A stretch of DNA of 64,000 nucleotides from Zizania palustris (Eukaryota > Streptophyta > Magnoliopsida > Poales > Poaceae). A program made the translations under genes and the position numbers. Below the pieces are notes generated by a model, which worked only from the letters and a program-made list of their open reading frames with translations, did no database searches and was not told the DNA's origin. Of this stretch, positions 44,340 to 56,000 are shown piece after piece. Each line of letters opens with the position of its first letter. Within the stretch, counting starts at the first letter, position 1. The DNA lies in the NCBI GenBank assembly GCA_019279435.1, contig JAAALK010000285.1:24832371-24896370 (forward strand), in the 5' to 3' direction.

Positions 44340-44631
44340 GCGTGCAGGCCTTCGGGACGAAGGGGTGTGCGCGCCCTTGGGACAAATGACCTAAAAATTA
44401 CAACTTCAGAGAAAACATGCCTTCGGAGCTTGGACCGAAGGTGACTTCGAAATTCGCAGGTAGTAACTGCCTGCGTCAGCTGTCAGAATGACCTCGGGGA
44501 GATCAAACGGCTCCGCAACGGCTAGAAAATTTACCGTTACCCTGCACTGGACCGCTTCAGCCTTTGCTGGAGGCTCACTTGGCAGTGGGTTCGGCCCACG
44601 ACCGTTGGAATTCTTACCGCCTATAAATAGG
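44340..44631. other. G4 segment upstream of the antisense gene
   Basis: It corresponds to 18168-18495 in G3. No gene is seen. The first ~200 bp occur again at 50435-50646. Confidence 0.75.
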
Positions 44632-44639
44632 GGTTTACC
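44632..44639 (+). promoter_or_regulatory. TATA box of the G4 antisense gene
   Basis: TATAAATA in CCGCCTATAAATAGGGG lies 138 bp upstream of ATG 44770, in the same place as in G3 and G5. Confidence 0.75.
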
Positions 44640-44769
44640 GCGTGCGACTTCGGCACTCTCTCATTTGCTTTCTTCTCATTGCCTTACAACCTTCGATCTC
44701 TTCTCCTCCTTGGCTTCGCGCGGAGCACCCTTCGCTAGCTTTAGCCCCTCGCGCCGAAGTCCAACCAAA

Positions 44770-47700
44770 ATGCCGAAGAAGGCATCTTCTAAGTCCTTGG
44801 CCTTGGGCTCGAGCTCGAGCTCCGCCCAACTGCAGGCAGCGGCGGCTGCGGCAGCGAAGCCTTCACCTAGGCGGTTGGGGCCAAGGGACCTTCGGACGCC
44901 ATCCGACAAATTCGAGCAGACGCTGGAGATGAGGGCTTCGATCTCCATGGAGGAGTCCATCCGGAGGGCCTGCGAAGGGAGGATTGCAGCAAAGATCCAA
45001 CTTAGAGTCCCGGAGAAGTCAGAGGCTGTGCCGAGGCCTCTGGCCGACGAAGTGGTCGTGTTGGAAGCTTTCTTCGAAGCTGGCCTCGGGCTGCCAGTAG
45101 TGGGGATGCTGAGCGAAGTCTTGAGGGCTTACAACCTTGAACTTCCTCAACTCTCACCCAATGGAGTGGCGAGGCTTGCTGTTTTTGAGTCGGCCATGAG
45201 GGCCGAAGGATGCGAGGGCTGCGCCGACGCCTTCGTCTCCCTCCACGATGCCAACTGCCAGCCGAAGCCGAGGGAGGGTGCAGACCGCGTCAAGAGGGCA
45301 TTGGCCTTCGGCAGCGCTAACTTCCAGCTTCGGAGGGAGTTCCAAGATGCCTTCCCGGCGAGGGATGTCAACAACAAATGGTACTCGAAGTGGGATCAAG
45401 AGTGGTTCTACGCCTCTGTCGGCGCGAACTCTCCCCTTCGGAGTACCAATGCCCTTATCTCATATCGGCGCGAAGGGGTGGTGAAGACCAGCCAGGGCAC
45501 CCTTTGCTCGAGGATCTCGCTCTTTCGGAAGGTGGCGGCGAAGATGAGCATGAGGGACCTCGTAGAGGAGTTCATCACCCTCCGGCTCAGCCCCCTCGCG
45601 TGCTCTTGGCCAGAGCGGCTCTTCCAAGCTTCGGGCCAAGGGGGACTAAGCAAGTTGGCCTTTGAACGCTTCTGTAAGACTTCGAAATTCTTTCCACTTT
45701 CATACTTCACAAAACTTCACTCTGACTTGAACTTTTATGAAGCCCATCTTGAAGTGAGGACTCCGGAGGAGGCCATCGCGGTGGCGGAGCGCGTCGTTGG
45801 GACTCTGACACCAGAGGAGCAGGCCCAGCATCTTGCTTCGGTGGGGTCCTGGGAGCATTGGAACAGGGTGTGGACCTCGCTCGGCTACGAAGAGTTCCCT
45901 GCCCTGCCGGACTTCTCCCACCTCGCAACTTCGACGGCCGGCGCCAAGAGGAAAAGAGGGGACGACGATGAGCCTGAGACCTCGAGGGTTCGGCCAGAGG
46001 CCCCCGCAACCGAAGCCTCTACTCCGGAGGAGGCAGCGGCAGAGCCCACAAGTGCTCCGGCTACCAAGAAGGCAGCGAAGGCTCCGACGGCGATGACTTC
46101 GGCGGCGGAGGCCGACGCCCCTACTTCGGCTACCAAGAAGGTAGCAGAGGCCTCGACGGCGACGACTTCGAGCACGAAGGCCGACACGCCAGCAGCGCAG
46201 CGAAGGGACTGGGGGCACACATTGACCCCTCTCCCTTCGAAGAAATCTCTGATGAAGGTAAACACTTCAAGTAGACTTCTCTTCAATATGTGGATTTTGA
46301 CTTGGAATTTTTTGTAGAGGAGGATGCCGGTGCGAGGCCCACCACGGTGAAGCCGGTAGAGGACGACGTCGGAGCGAGGTCCACCACGGCGAAGCCAGCA
46401 AAGGCCTCTGGCAGCAGCAACAGCAGCGGCAGCAACGGTAGTAGCTCGGAGTCTGACAGCTCCTCGTCTGAAGAAGACGGAGGCAGCGGCCGCAGCGAAG
46501 GGGACCCCCAAAGCAACAAGGAAGACGATGTAGTGAACCTAAGCCCCACCTTGCCGAAGCCTGCGTAGGTGGTCGCGGCGAAGGATATTGTCCATCCCCT
46601 TCAGCCGAAGGGGGCCGTGACGGAGGCGGTGATCAATAGCTTCCGCGAGGGCTGTGCAGCTGCGAAGGCAGGGGACTTGGTGGCTCAACTCAGCCACTCG
46701 AACCCCATGGCGCTTTTCATCAATGCGAGCGAAGACCTTGTATAGGTGAGCGAAGTCCTACACCGCCTTCGAATTATACTTTAGTCTTCGATCAACACTT
46801 ATGATTTCTTGAATTCTTCCAGGCCTTCACACTGAATACAGTGGCTTCGACTTCTGCGGATAGGCGGATGATGCGCCTGGCAGAGGAGAAGGAGGCCCTC
46901 CGACGTGAAGTCTTGGTGGAAGCCGAGAAGTGAAGGCGGGCTGAAGCTTCAGCCGAGGCAGCGAGGGGCAAGGCCGAGACGGCGAGGATTGAGGCAGAGG
47001 CGACGAAGGCCGAGGCCGACAAGGCTAAGGAAGCCTTGGCTTCGGAGGTGGATAAGCTCCGCGCAGAGCTCAAGGCTGCGAAGGACGCCGAAGCCCAGCA
47101 GGCGAAGGAGAACTCTTCACTCCGCCAACGGGCTCAGAAACTTGAAGACTTCATCGTTGACAACCTTGGTGAAGCCACTCAGAGTCTGACCAAAGTCCTT
47201 GAGCAGATAGAGACCGAATGCCGGGCTCCAGACTTCGGTGACCAGGATCAAATTGGGGACCGCACCACGTTCTTGAAGGTGGTGGCTTCGACGGCGGAGC
47301 AATCGCTGAAGGGCTTCGCCCTGATGGCCGGCCGAGTTGCGGGCCAAGGAGTGTTGCATATGCTTCATGACGCGGGGTGCCACCACCTCGAGGCAGCAAC
47401 CTCCGTGACCCCGGTGGCCTTCGGGGCCCAACACTTGGTGACGCCTTCGATAGACGTCCGCGGAGCCTTGCGGCGGCTGCAGGAGCCTTGGAAGGAACAA
47501 AGCTGCGAAGCAGTCCTCGACCTTCAGAAGGCCCTCCGCCTTCGCCGAGCCAAAGCACTCGCTGCGCTAGATCGGCCTTTGACATCGACACCTCCACCTC
47601 CGAAGGTGTAGACCTCCTTAGGCTCCTTGTAATACTTAGCTGCAGGCTTGTAAAAACTTATCATCTTATTAATATGAATGCGGGGGTTTTTTATACCTGC

Positions 47701-48115
47701 CCAGGATCAGCCTCCGAATGTTTACTTCGAAGTGCTTGAGGACTCTGAAGAACTTCACCAGTTGTGGGCAGTCCTCAAAGTAGCTAGGTCCGAAGGCCCC
47801 CCTCGGTTTAAGCTTCTGAGGGGGCCTAACGGCGAAGCCATCCCCAAAGTAGCTCAGGATCTGCTAGCCATTGTGAAGACAGAGTCCCTTCAGAGTTCTT
47901 CGTTTTTGCCTTCGCGAACGGTCTTAGGAGGCGACGAAGCTTTAGACTTCTCTGCCTTCGACACAGCACCGCCTGCCTCGCTAACTCGGAGCGACCTGCA
48001 AGGTGGAAGACGAGGTCTGCGGGCTTCGGAGCCTGGACGAGCCGGACGTGGGAGAGCAGGCTCCGACGAGGCTTCGTCCAGCCGAGGGGGCCCTGGCCGA
48101 AATAAAGGCAAGTGA
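44770..48115 (+). pseudogene. G4 antisense five-exon gene, GC-rich copy
   Basis: Predicted exons are 44770-45673, 45743-46257, 46318-46745, 46823-47605 and 47705-48115, with GT...AG introns of 60-99 bp and the same phases as in G3. Exon 1 is fully open and shows the complete N-terminus (MPKKASSKSLALGSSSS, Ala run), then VVVLEAFFEAGLGLP, LPQLSPNGVARL, RAEGCEGC and MRDLVEEF. Exon 2 ends acidic; a one-base shift near 46210 restores the phase expected from G3. Stops occur in exon 3 (TAG 46566 and 46743, both where CAG would fit) and exon 4 (TGA 46931). Exon 4 is an Ala/Glu/Lys-rich coiled coil. The codons are far richer in G and C than in G3 and G5, so this copy belongs to a different subfamily. 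Confidence 0.78.
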
Positions 48116-49419
48116 GGTTTGGGGCCTCGGACTCGATTTTTCTTAGGCTTAGATACAGACTACTCGTAGTTTTGTTTTCAAAGTACATTTGTAACATACT
48201 TCTCAACTATTATTCAATGGATTTTATCTACATTTGCATACTTTGTATGCATGACTTGGATGTTTTGTTTGCATGACTTCGAATGTTTTAGCTTGTCACG
48301 CTCGTACTGCGTATTACATTCGCACACCTCGGATACATGCTTCCCCCCTTTGCTCGTGGCAGCTAGGGACTTAGCCGTTGCTGGTGCGGGCAATAAAAAA
48401 TGTGAAGGGGTGCACCTTTTGGCGGCTTCGGATGTTTGGAATATATTGAGCGAAGGCCTCTTTTGGGCTTCGAACGCGTTAATTTGGTGCGAAGCAAGGC
48501 TTCAGCATAACCAAATTTAAGCGAAGCATGCTTCGGCATGCTGGGATTTGGATGTTGTGCGTGAGCAAGGCTCGGAAACGCGCTTAGATTTTTAAGCGAA
48601 ATATGACTTCGACATGCTTAATCTTTTAGCTTAGATCACGTCACGCGAAGCGATGCATCGTTGCGTGTTTAGATAGCGAAGCAAGGCTTCTAGAGCTTGG
48701 TCCTGTAGTGAAAAGGATATTTGGTGTGGATTCACCGAACTTGTGATTTTGAGCCACCTTCGACTCTGAATACCGAGAACGGATCTCGGAATTCTGAGAT
48801 ACTTCCAGCCGGTGGCCTTCGGATCCCGGACGCATCAGGCCGATGACCTGGAGTCCTTGGACGCATCGGGCCAGTGGCCCGGAGTCCTTCTAGCCCACTG
48901 CTACGGGCCTGGAGGCACTGTGTAGCCTTTGGAGGGGTGCTCCAGATTTTGCAAAGCGAAGCGAGACTTCGAATTTTAAATAAGGTGAAGCAAAGCTTCT
49001 GGTTTTTGATAAGGCGAAGCAAGGCTTCGAATTTTTCCAATAAGATGGGGCAAAAGTTCGCTTTAAAGGTGAAGCAAGGCTTCAAATTCATCGTGAAATA
49101 GGGCTTCGAATATATATCAAAGTGATTGCGAAATTGTACATCGAAGTGGTACTTTGGATAGTGGACATACCTCGTAAAGTGGCTGAAGGTTGGCCTCGTA
49201 GCCCCTGGGGCTTCGACGGCCTTCGATGCACGAAGCGGAGCCCCTTGCTGGAGGGTGAGCTCTGGCATGCGAAGGGTAGGGGAAGGCAAAGATGGCCTTC
49301 GAACTAGACCCGAAGCCCCTTGCCGAAGGGTGCGCGAAGCAAGAAAGCTTAGAAGCTCCCCCCTCAAGCGTACTTCGAGTTGCAGACAGTGGCAGAGAAC
49401 TTAGCTTTTAGGACTAAGG
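48116..49419. repeat. G4 3' non-coding stretch with short hairpin repeats
   Basis: It corresponds in position to the G3 and G5 hairpin arrays. From ~48430 to 49110 it has many copies of a short unit built on GCGAAGCAAGGCTTCGA, whose core CGAAGC-AAG-GCTTCG is a perfect hairpin. GCGAAGCATGCTTCGGC near 48522 is another. No open frame of interest is present. At ~49375 it joins directly the leader next to the primer site, which marks the missing gag-pol. Confidence 0.75.
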
Positions 49420-49437
49420 TCCCCACGGACGGCGCCA
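49420..49437 (-). other. G4 primer-binding site
   Basis: It is identical to the G3 site on the minus strand (TGGCGCCGTCCGTGGGGA) and two bases inside the LTR, so priming could still work if proteins were supplied by another element. Confidence 0.88.
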
Positions 49438-49439
49438 AC

Positions 49440-50434
49440 TATTGTAGCAATTGCGTTAGCTACAGCACAGGTTTTGTATGTGTGTATATGATGTGTAGAA
49501 TGAATCTCGAAGGGTTCTATCAGAGGGAGAAAGGATTTATACTGGTTCGGGCCTCTCCTAAGATATAATAGCCCTACGTCCAGTTGTGGTGGATTTGGCA
49601 TGGTATGCCTTGATGTGGAGAAGTGAGCTCTAGGGTCTCATGGCTCCCTGGCGAAGGTGTCCTGTTACAAGGGCTTGGCCCTGCTTTTATAGGCACGCAG
49701 GCCTTAAGTAAAAGACCAAAATGCCCTCTATAAGCCCTAGGCTTATAGGGGTAAAAAGGGAAAAGGAGCTAGCTACTGTACAAAAGTGCTTTATAGCTTT
49801 ACAGACGTGTCAGACAACGTCATACTTTGACCAGATAAATGACATACCAGGGGCAGAGGGGCCCCCGGTATGGCCTCTTCACTGTAGCGAGGCTTATATA
49901 TTTCTTGAGCTTCGGAGTAGGGACCAGAGTACTTCTAGCAGAGGTTGCGAAGGAGGCTCCGAAGTACACTCCAAAGGGGCTTCGAAGCATACTCCGAACT
50001 GGGCTCCGAACTGGGGTCTCGGAGACTAGCTTTGAACTGGCCGGACCGGGTCCGGAGACTAGCTCTGAGGAGCTCCGAAGGGGGGCTCGAAGGCCAACCC
50101 CGAACAAAGCCCGAAGGTTAACTCCGGGAAAGGCTCGAAGGTTAACTCTGAACAAGGCTCGGAGGCTGGCTTCGAAGTTAGCCTAAGACTTAGCTTCTGG
50201 CAGTCTTCAAGGAATCTTGAGGGCTTTGCTCCGGAGGGCTCCAAGGGACCTCGCTCCAGAGGGCTTCGACGGGGCTCGGGGGCTTCGCCCTAGCAGGCTC
50301 CGAAATGAACCTTGAGACTTGGAAACAACTTCTTTGGGACGATACAAGCTTCGACAGTGTTGGGCTCCGGGCCGAAGTCTGTCGGAGGCTGACGTCATTT
50401 GGCCCCTGTTCAAGGGAAATCTATTCCCCCAAAA
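49440..50434 (-). repeat. G4 LTR copy 2 (995 bp)
   Basis: It matches copy 1 throughout. Both termini are mutated: it starts TATTGTAGC and ends CCCCCAAAA, where copy 1 has TGTTGTAGC and CCCCCAACA. The minus-strand TATAAAAG-type box is at 49684-49691. Confidence 0.88.
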
Positions 50435-50933
50435 GTAGCCCCTCGCGTGCGGGCCTTCGGGACGAAGGGGTGTGCGCGCCCTTGGGACAAATGACCTAAA
50501 AATTACAACTTAGAGAAAACATGCCTTCGGAGCTTGGACCGAAGGTGACTTCGAAATTCGCAGGTAGTAACTGCCTGCGTCAGCTATTAGAATGACCTCG
50601 GGGAGATCAAACGGCTCCGCAACGGCTAGAAAATTTACCGTTACCCCTGAACAAGGCCCGGAGGCTGGCTTCGATGTTAGCCTCAGACTTAGCTTCTGGC
50701 AGTATTCAAGGAATCTTGAGGGCTTCGCTCCGGAGGGCTCCAAGGGACCTCGCTCCAGAGGGCTTCGACGGGGCTCGGGGGCTTCGCCCTAGCAGGCTCT
50801 GAAATGAACCTTGAGACTTGGAAATAGCTTCTTTGGAAAGATACAAGCTTCGACAGTGTTGGGCTCTGGGCCGAAGTCTGTCGGAGGCTGATGTCATTTG
50901 GCCCCTGTTCAAGGGAAATCTATTTCCCCAACA
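50435..50933 (-). repeat. G4 third unit: internal fragment plus truncated LTR
   Basis: 50435-50646 repeats 44340-44541 (purine tract and upstream region). At TTTACCGTTACC it jumps to sequence equivalent to LTR position ~44045, then runs to the intact LTR end CCCCAACA at 50933. The target duplication follows at once. This is the expected product of unequal recombination between LTRs plus a deletion. Confidence 0.85.
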
Positions 50934-51139
50934 CACTCATTTTGAGCTTTTACTTTCTGGTTAACCATGATGACCACTTCTTGCTTTTGTTTGGCTTTTT
51001 GTCATTAGGGTTAAACTTTTCCTTTATTTTCTTCTTCTTTGTTTTTGTTGTGCTTTGTTTTCGTGTTTCCACATGTGTTCGCAAGTACTAAAGAGCTGAA
51101 GAAGAGAAGTGTTGACAATGCACTCATCAAGGGGGAGAT
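50934..51139 (+). other. C4 3' non-coding region (part 2) with polypurine tract
   Basis: It starts with the right copy of the G4 target duplication. The purine tract AAGGGGGAGAT at 51129-51139 abuts the TGAGGAGCC start of the LTR. It matches C2 near 17101-17170 in reverse. Confidence 0.85.
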
Positions 51140-52098
51140 TGAGGAGCCATGCTGAATAGCGTGGGCCTCCTGGCTCCAAATGTGATGAGTCATTATCAAT
51201 GATAGTCAAAAAGGACAGAAGAAGAGAGAAGATCTGCTGTGTCTGGGCTGCGTGTGACTCATGTACACGGGCAGCGAGCGATTGTCGGGCAGAGGGGCCG
51301 CAAAGTCGGGCTGGCCCAATCCGGGTACATGGGCTAGGAGGAGCAGAAGACCCACTGGGTTGTTGACCAGGATTGACTCAGGTACATGGGCGGTGAGCGA
51401 TTGCCGGGCTGAGAGAGCTGTGGAGTCGGGCCGGCCCAATCCGGGTACCTTGTGCAAAGTCAGTGGAGGCTTTGTCAGTTTCGGCGCAAAACTAACGACC
51501 GCTGATCTTGTATCGGACTATCCAGAAGAGAAGCCGTAGTCGCTACGAAAGTTTAGCTTCTGGATAAGTCATCTGTAAATAGGAGTTTACTATTTTGTCC
51601 CTAGGCCCACAGTCAGTCAGTCGAGTCTGTAAAAATATCCTAAGAGCAGTTTAGTCTTTTCCTTTTATTTCAGCGTCTGTAAAAAACCCTAAGTGGCTGG
51701 TGGAATATTCTAGGTCATTGGGCAACCTATAAATAGGGCCCCAATCCCTAGGGTTAGGTTACCCTTCCAGAATTCACTTTTTAATCTATTGGGTCATTTT
51801 TGTTCCGTGCGTTTTCTCTCTCCTGTTTGTGCGCCGCCATGTTCCTGCTCACACCATTTTATCCCTGCATCCCTTCTGTTCTTCATGATGCAGTGAGTTT
51901 CCATTCTCTGTTCATGTCGGGTGGTGTGCAGCATTTCCTGTGAATCTGAAGATTCGTTTTCTGCGTTCTTGTTGTTTATTCCTGAGCTCACACGCTTCCT
52001 TGTTGTTCCTTGTTCTACGGGCTCAGTACTAGTTTTTGCTTACTGTAGCAAGTAGTACTACTTCCCTGTAGCTACAGTGGGCTAGTACTCTAGTTTTG
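51140..52098 (+). repeat. C4 3' LTR, first part
   Basis: It matches 34340-35138. It carries two copies of the ~107-bp unit (about 51250-51335 and 51373-51452), against one in the 5' LTR. TATAAATA is at 51728-51735. The last five bases (TTTTG, 52094-52098) are the left target duplication of G5. Confidence 0.92.
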
Positions 52099-52593
52099 TG
52101 TTGGCGTAAATGATTACGCTAACAGGTTTCTGAAGGTTGGAAACTAACAAATGAAAGTGTTTGCGAAGTAAACTATTTCAAGCCTCCGAAAGGATAATAG
52201 CTTAAAAAGTTCGAAAATGTATATTGAATAACTTGTATTCGGTCCTGATTACGGGGTAAAACGGGGGGTATTTATAGGCCCAAACATTAAGGAAAAGACC
52301 CTTTTACCCCTCTATTACAACCGACATAGTGGAAACTATTTAGTACCCTTAATAGGGCTAAAATGATAAAAGACTAATCTAATGAGAAAGAAGATAAGTC
52401 TTCCATCCTAGCTGGCAAGGAAGTTCTTGGAAGAGTCCTAGCTCGAAGATATACTCCGAACTAAAGTTCGCCTCCATACTTCGAACTTGATCCACGGTGA
52501 TTCCAGAGTTATATGCTGGAAACCTTTGATTCAATCACCTGCCTTTGTCCTGTTACCATAATGGCTCTGAGGATGAAATATTTTCCCCCAACA
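52099..52593 (-). repeat. G5 3' LTR (495 bp)
   Basis: It starts TGTTGGCGTAA and ends CCCCCAACA. The terminal hairpin is as in G3 (loop ATGA). Minus-strand TATAAATA is at 52269-52276. Confidence 0.93.
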
Positions 52594-52923
52594 GTAGCCC
52601 CTCTAATGCGCTTCTCCGCTAGACCTGTGATGTTAGGAGAGTAGTATACGCAAGAGAAATAATCATGCGCAGAGACTAACAATTTTAATCAGCCTTCGAA
52701 ATATGCGGAGATGTGAAACTTCGAATCAACTTATAAGAAAATTATGTTCGAACTATTTTTTAGAATTAACCTAAAAAGTCCGAAAGCTTTTTTAGGCTTA
52801 GAAGAAATAGCCGTTGACTTTTTCCTCAACGGAAATTAAGGGAATGCGTTAAGTTCGCAGAGAGATAACAGTTAGGAATGTGAAACGGCAGAACACCAAA
52901 TGGTAAAAAATCGTGGCCTGGGT
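52594..52923. other. G5 segment between 3' LTR and antisense gene, with purine tract
   Basis: The minus-strand purine tract GAGGGGCTAC is at 52594-52603. The rest is AT-rich, matches G3 18168-18495 in part and holds no gene. Confidence 0.75.
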
Positions 52924-52931
52924 TATAAATA
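52924..52931 (+). promoter_or_regulatory. TATA box of the G5 antisense gene
   Basis: TATAAATA in GGGTTATAAATAGGGGG lies 112 bp upstream of ATG 53036, matching the boxes in G3 and G4. Confidence 0.75.
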
Positions 52932-53035
52932 GGGGGCCCAGACCCTTCCTGAATACCTTCTTACCACTTTCGTGCAAACAAACCAGTAGACAAGCCCTAG
53001 CCTCCATTTCTTCTTTACGCAACCAGAGCAAATCC

Positions 53036-56000
53036 ATGGCGAGGACCAGTTTCAAGGTTCCTGGGGCGGCTACAGCCTTGGCTCGGTAGCAGGCTGCAGC
53101 CGCAGCGGTAGCGGCGACATCAGCGACGGCGACTCCAACAGCAATAGTAGCGGCAATGGAGGCGCCAGGAAGAAATCCCCAACGCGATGATCCTCAAGAT
53201 CTCCTTCCGACCTCATCGAAGTATGCAGATCAGTCTTACCAACTAGGGACTTCAACCTGCAAGAGGGAATCGCTCGTAGCAGCGATAGAAGGGAAGATTA
53301 GTTCGGAGATTGTGATTCGCAAACCTGGAAAAGAAGCTTCCTTCACCAAGGCCCGTAGAAGTGGTTGTCTTCGAAGCCTTTTTTGAAGCTGGATTAGGGC
53401 TCCTGGCTGTCGACTTCCTGGCCGAGGTACTGGATTTATTCCATGTTACTCTCCCCCAACTCTCTCCGAACGCGATAGCACGCCTTTCCATCTTCGAGTG
53501 GGCGTTGCGAGCTGAAGGCTGTGAAGGAAGAGCAGAAATCTTCGCAGCCCTACACCGGGCTTCTTGCCAACCCAAGACCTTCGTAAGCCCCGGAGGTGAA
53601 AAAATGGTGGTGGCCTTCGGTAGTATTAACTTCTGGCTTCGAGACAAATATGCTCTTCGATTTCCAGCTAAGGCCATCAACGCTAGATGGTATACAGATT
53701 GGATCCTCCGGTGGTTTTACGCCAAAGTTGGAGCAAGAAGTCGCTTAGCTGGACCTCTACAGGACATAAACTTCCGGAGAGAAGCTCTTGTCCATCCAGA
53801 TCCAGGCCAGCTCGAAGCTCGCCTTAGCCTACTTCAGAGGATTAGCCATCGTCTGAGTATGAGGGATCTGGCAGAGGAATTCATCGGACTTCAGATCCCC
53901 CCTCTGATGGCCAACTGGCCAATCACCTTCGAAGAAGATACGGAAGGTGGCCTTCGAAAAATTTCTTTGAGCTCTAGCCCTGCAGGTAACTTCGAAAACA
54001 ACATGTTTCATATATATTTATTTGAAGAAATAACAAACATCAACTTATCTTTCAGACCCTCTAGCTCCTATGACTTCGGAGCAAATCGTGCGGGCTTCAG
54101 AGAAAATTCTGGGAGTCCCGACTCCGGCCGAGAAAGAATGGAGGATTAAGTTGGTAGGTACATGGGAACGGTCCAACCGAGTATGGGGGCTACTCGAAGT
54201 TGTTCCCCCTCCTCTTTTGGATTGGGTGCCTTCAAAGCAAGGGCCTAAGAAAAGGAAAGCCGAAATTGGAGCCTCGACCTCTGCCAAGACTCCATCGAAG
54301 AAGGTAGCCCGAAAGCCAAAAACTGCGGCGCCTTCAAGCCCGATAACTTCAATCTCCGATTCTTCGGAGGATGAAGGCAGAATTATTGTTGACCTGATTG
54401 ACAAGGATGCAGCAGATGCAAGCACCAGCAACACCGCAAGTGTGCCGGAGATTTCAAACAACCCTGTGCAGGTTGGGACTTCGCCCATCCAGGAGAACTT
54501 ACCACAAGAAGCCCCTACAACCGAAAGTAGAGTCGAAGTAGCTCCAGCTGGAACTCCGATTCTGGACACAGAAACGACTGTAGCTCCCGAAGTGGCTCCG
54601 TCTTTCAAAGCTTCAATCTTGAATTTTGATTCTGATGAAGACTTAGCTTTTGACCCCCCCAAGCAGCCCCGTGCTTACTCGCCGACAAGACTTAGGAGGT
54701 AAACTTCGCATAATCTTTTTATCCTTTTTTTCTGCAAAATTATACAATGTATAATACCTTTGCTTCAACAGGATCTTCTCCTATGGAAGATGGCCTTCCC
54801 GAAGATACAAATCCTAGGACTTCGGCTACTCCGGAGCCAATTCCAGAAGTCGCTCAAATGGGACCTGGAAAAGGTAAAGGCAAGGTGGACCCCTTCCCTG
54901 CTCCGAGCTCAGGATTAACTCCGTTTGAATCGACAGACGGAAGCCAATCTACAGAGGTGGGCCAGTCTGCCATAGTTCCAAAAGATACGACCCAACGCTC
55001 CGGCCCCTCGCCGAACGAAGACGACCAGAGGGCCTTGTCTATGCTCCCTCTTCGAGCTCCTTTCTTGGAGCGAAGAACCAGACTTCGGACTTTTCTCGAG
55101 CCTTTGGATCGAGCTAGCCGCGAAGTCGGGGAGACAGACTTGGTAGCCATTTTGAGCAAGGCTGAGGGTTCGGAGCTCAACGCTGCCATGGAGCGTGCAG
55201 TGTACCAGGTACGAAGTATCTGCAAAACAAAATTAATCTTATATACAAATAATTTCTCACCTTGGTTTTTTCTCTTTGCAGCAAATAGTCTTTGCCCGAG
55301 CTGTGAACGTTTCAAACGAACGCGGAAGCCTTCACCTTCGAGAGGAAATCACCACTCTTCAGAGAAATCTTAACATTTCCGAAGGTCGAGTTTCCCAATT
55401 AGACAACATGGTTTCAGTAGAGCGAAGGGCCAGACAAAGCTTGGAAACTGTAAATAAGGAGCTCGAAGCAGAACAAATCGTGCTTCGGGCGGAAATAGAA
55501 AAGATGCGGGCGGAACATGCTACGGTGGGGGCTGAACTTGTCAGGCTCCGGGAGGAAAAGGCCAAAACTGCAGAGGAGGCTAGCCACCTGCTTAACCAGA
55601 AAAATTCTTTGGCTACGGAGGCAGCTAGGATCTCCGGTGCGGTGGAAGAATTGACTTCGGCGAAGGACGCCTTGCTTGAAGATAAGCTGAAATTGGAGAA
55701 GGTAGCTGCGGAGGTCATGAACCAACTCCTAGGTGTTCTAGAGTACTTCGGTACTACTGGGACACTTCCTTTGAATGACAACGCCTCCTTGCTTCGGTGG
55801 CTAAAAAGGATCCAAGGAGCAGTGAAGATGATGATGAAGATAGCAGGCATTCGGTACAGAGAAATCTTCGTACAAGTTGCTGCTATCGGCATACTTCGTT
55901 ACTACAAAGATCTGGGAATATCGATAACTCCGAACGCAGAGGCGGCTCCCATTACCTTCGATGACAGTCGGCTTCTTACTCCTTCCGAAGATGTGGCCGC

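Larger units (their letters stand above)
43335..50933 (-). mobile_element. G4: Tat-type element without gag-pol, keeping the antisense gene; tandem rearranged
   Basis: The insertion is flanked by CACTC (43330-43334 and 50934-50938). It contains LTR (43335-44339), internal region (44340-49439), LTR (49440-50434), then a second, shortened internal piece (50435-50646) and LTR end (~50647-50933). The purine tract beside the first LTR and the Tat primer site beside the second give minus orientation. The internal region holds only the + strand five-exon gene and a repeat-rich non-coding stretch. From the primer site the sequence passes within ~60 bp into that stretch, with no trace of gag, protease, RT or integrase. 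It is therefore non-autonomous. Confidence 0.88.

Noticed and set aside
46410..46480. AGC/GGC trinucleotide run as a microsatellite
   Set aside because: It is an imperfect Ser/Gly-coding stretch in exon 3, matching the Ser-rich segment of the other copies. It is not a clean repeat.
45885..46511. 208-codon minus-strand open frame opposite the G4 antisense gene
   Set aside because: It is the mirror frame of a GC-rich exon, of low complexity (Ala, Val, Gly, Arg), and crosses the predicted intron 46258-46317.
47117..47597. Two overlapping minus-strand frames (127 and 148 codons)
   Set aside because: They are shadows of exon 4 of the G4 gene, which has the conserved coiled coil.
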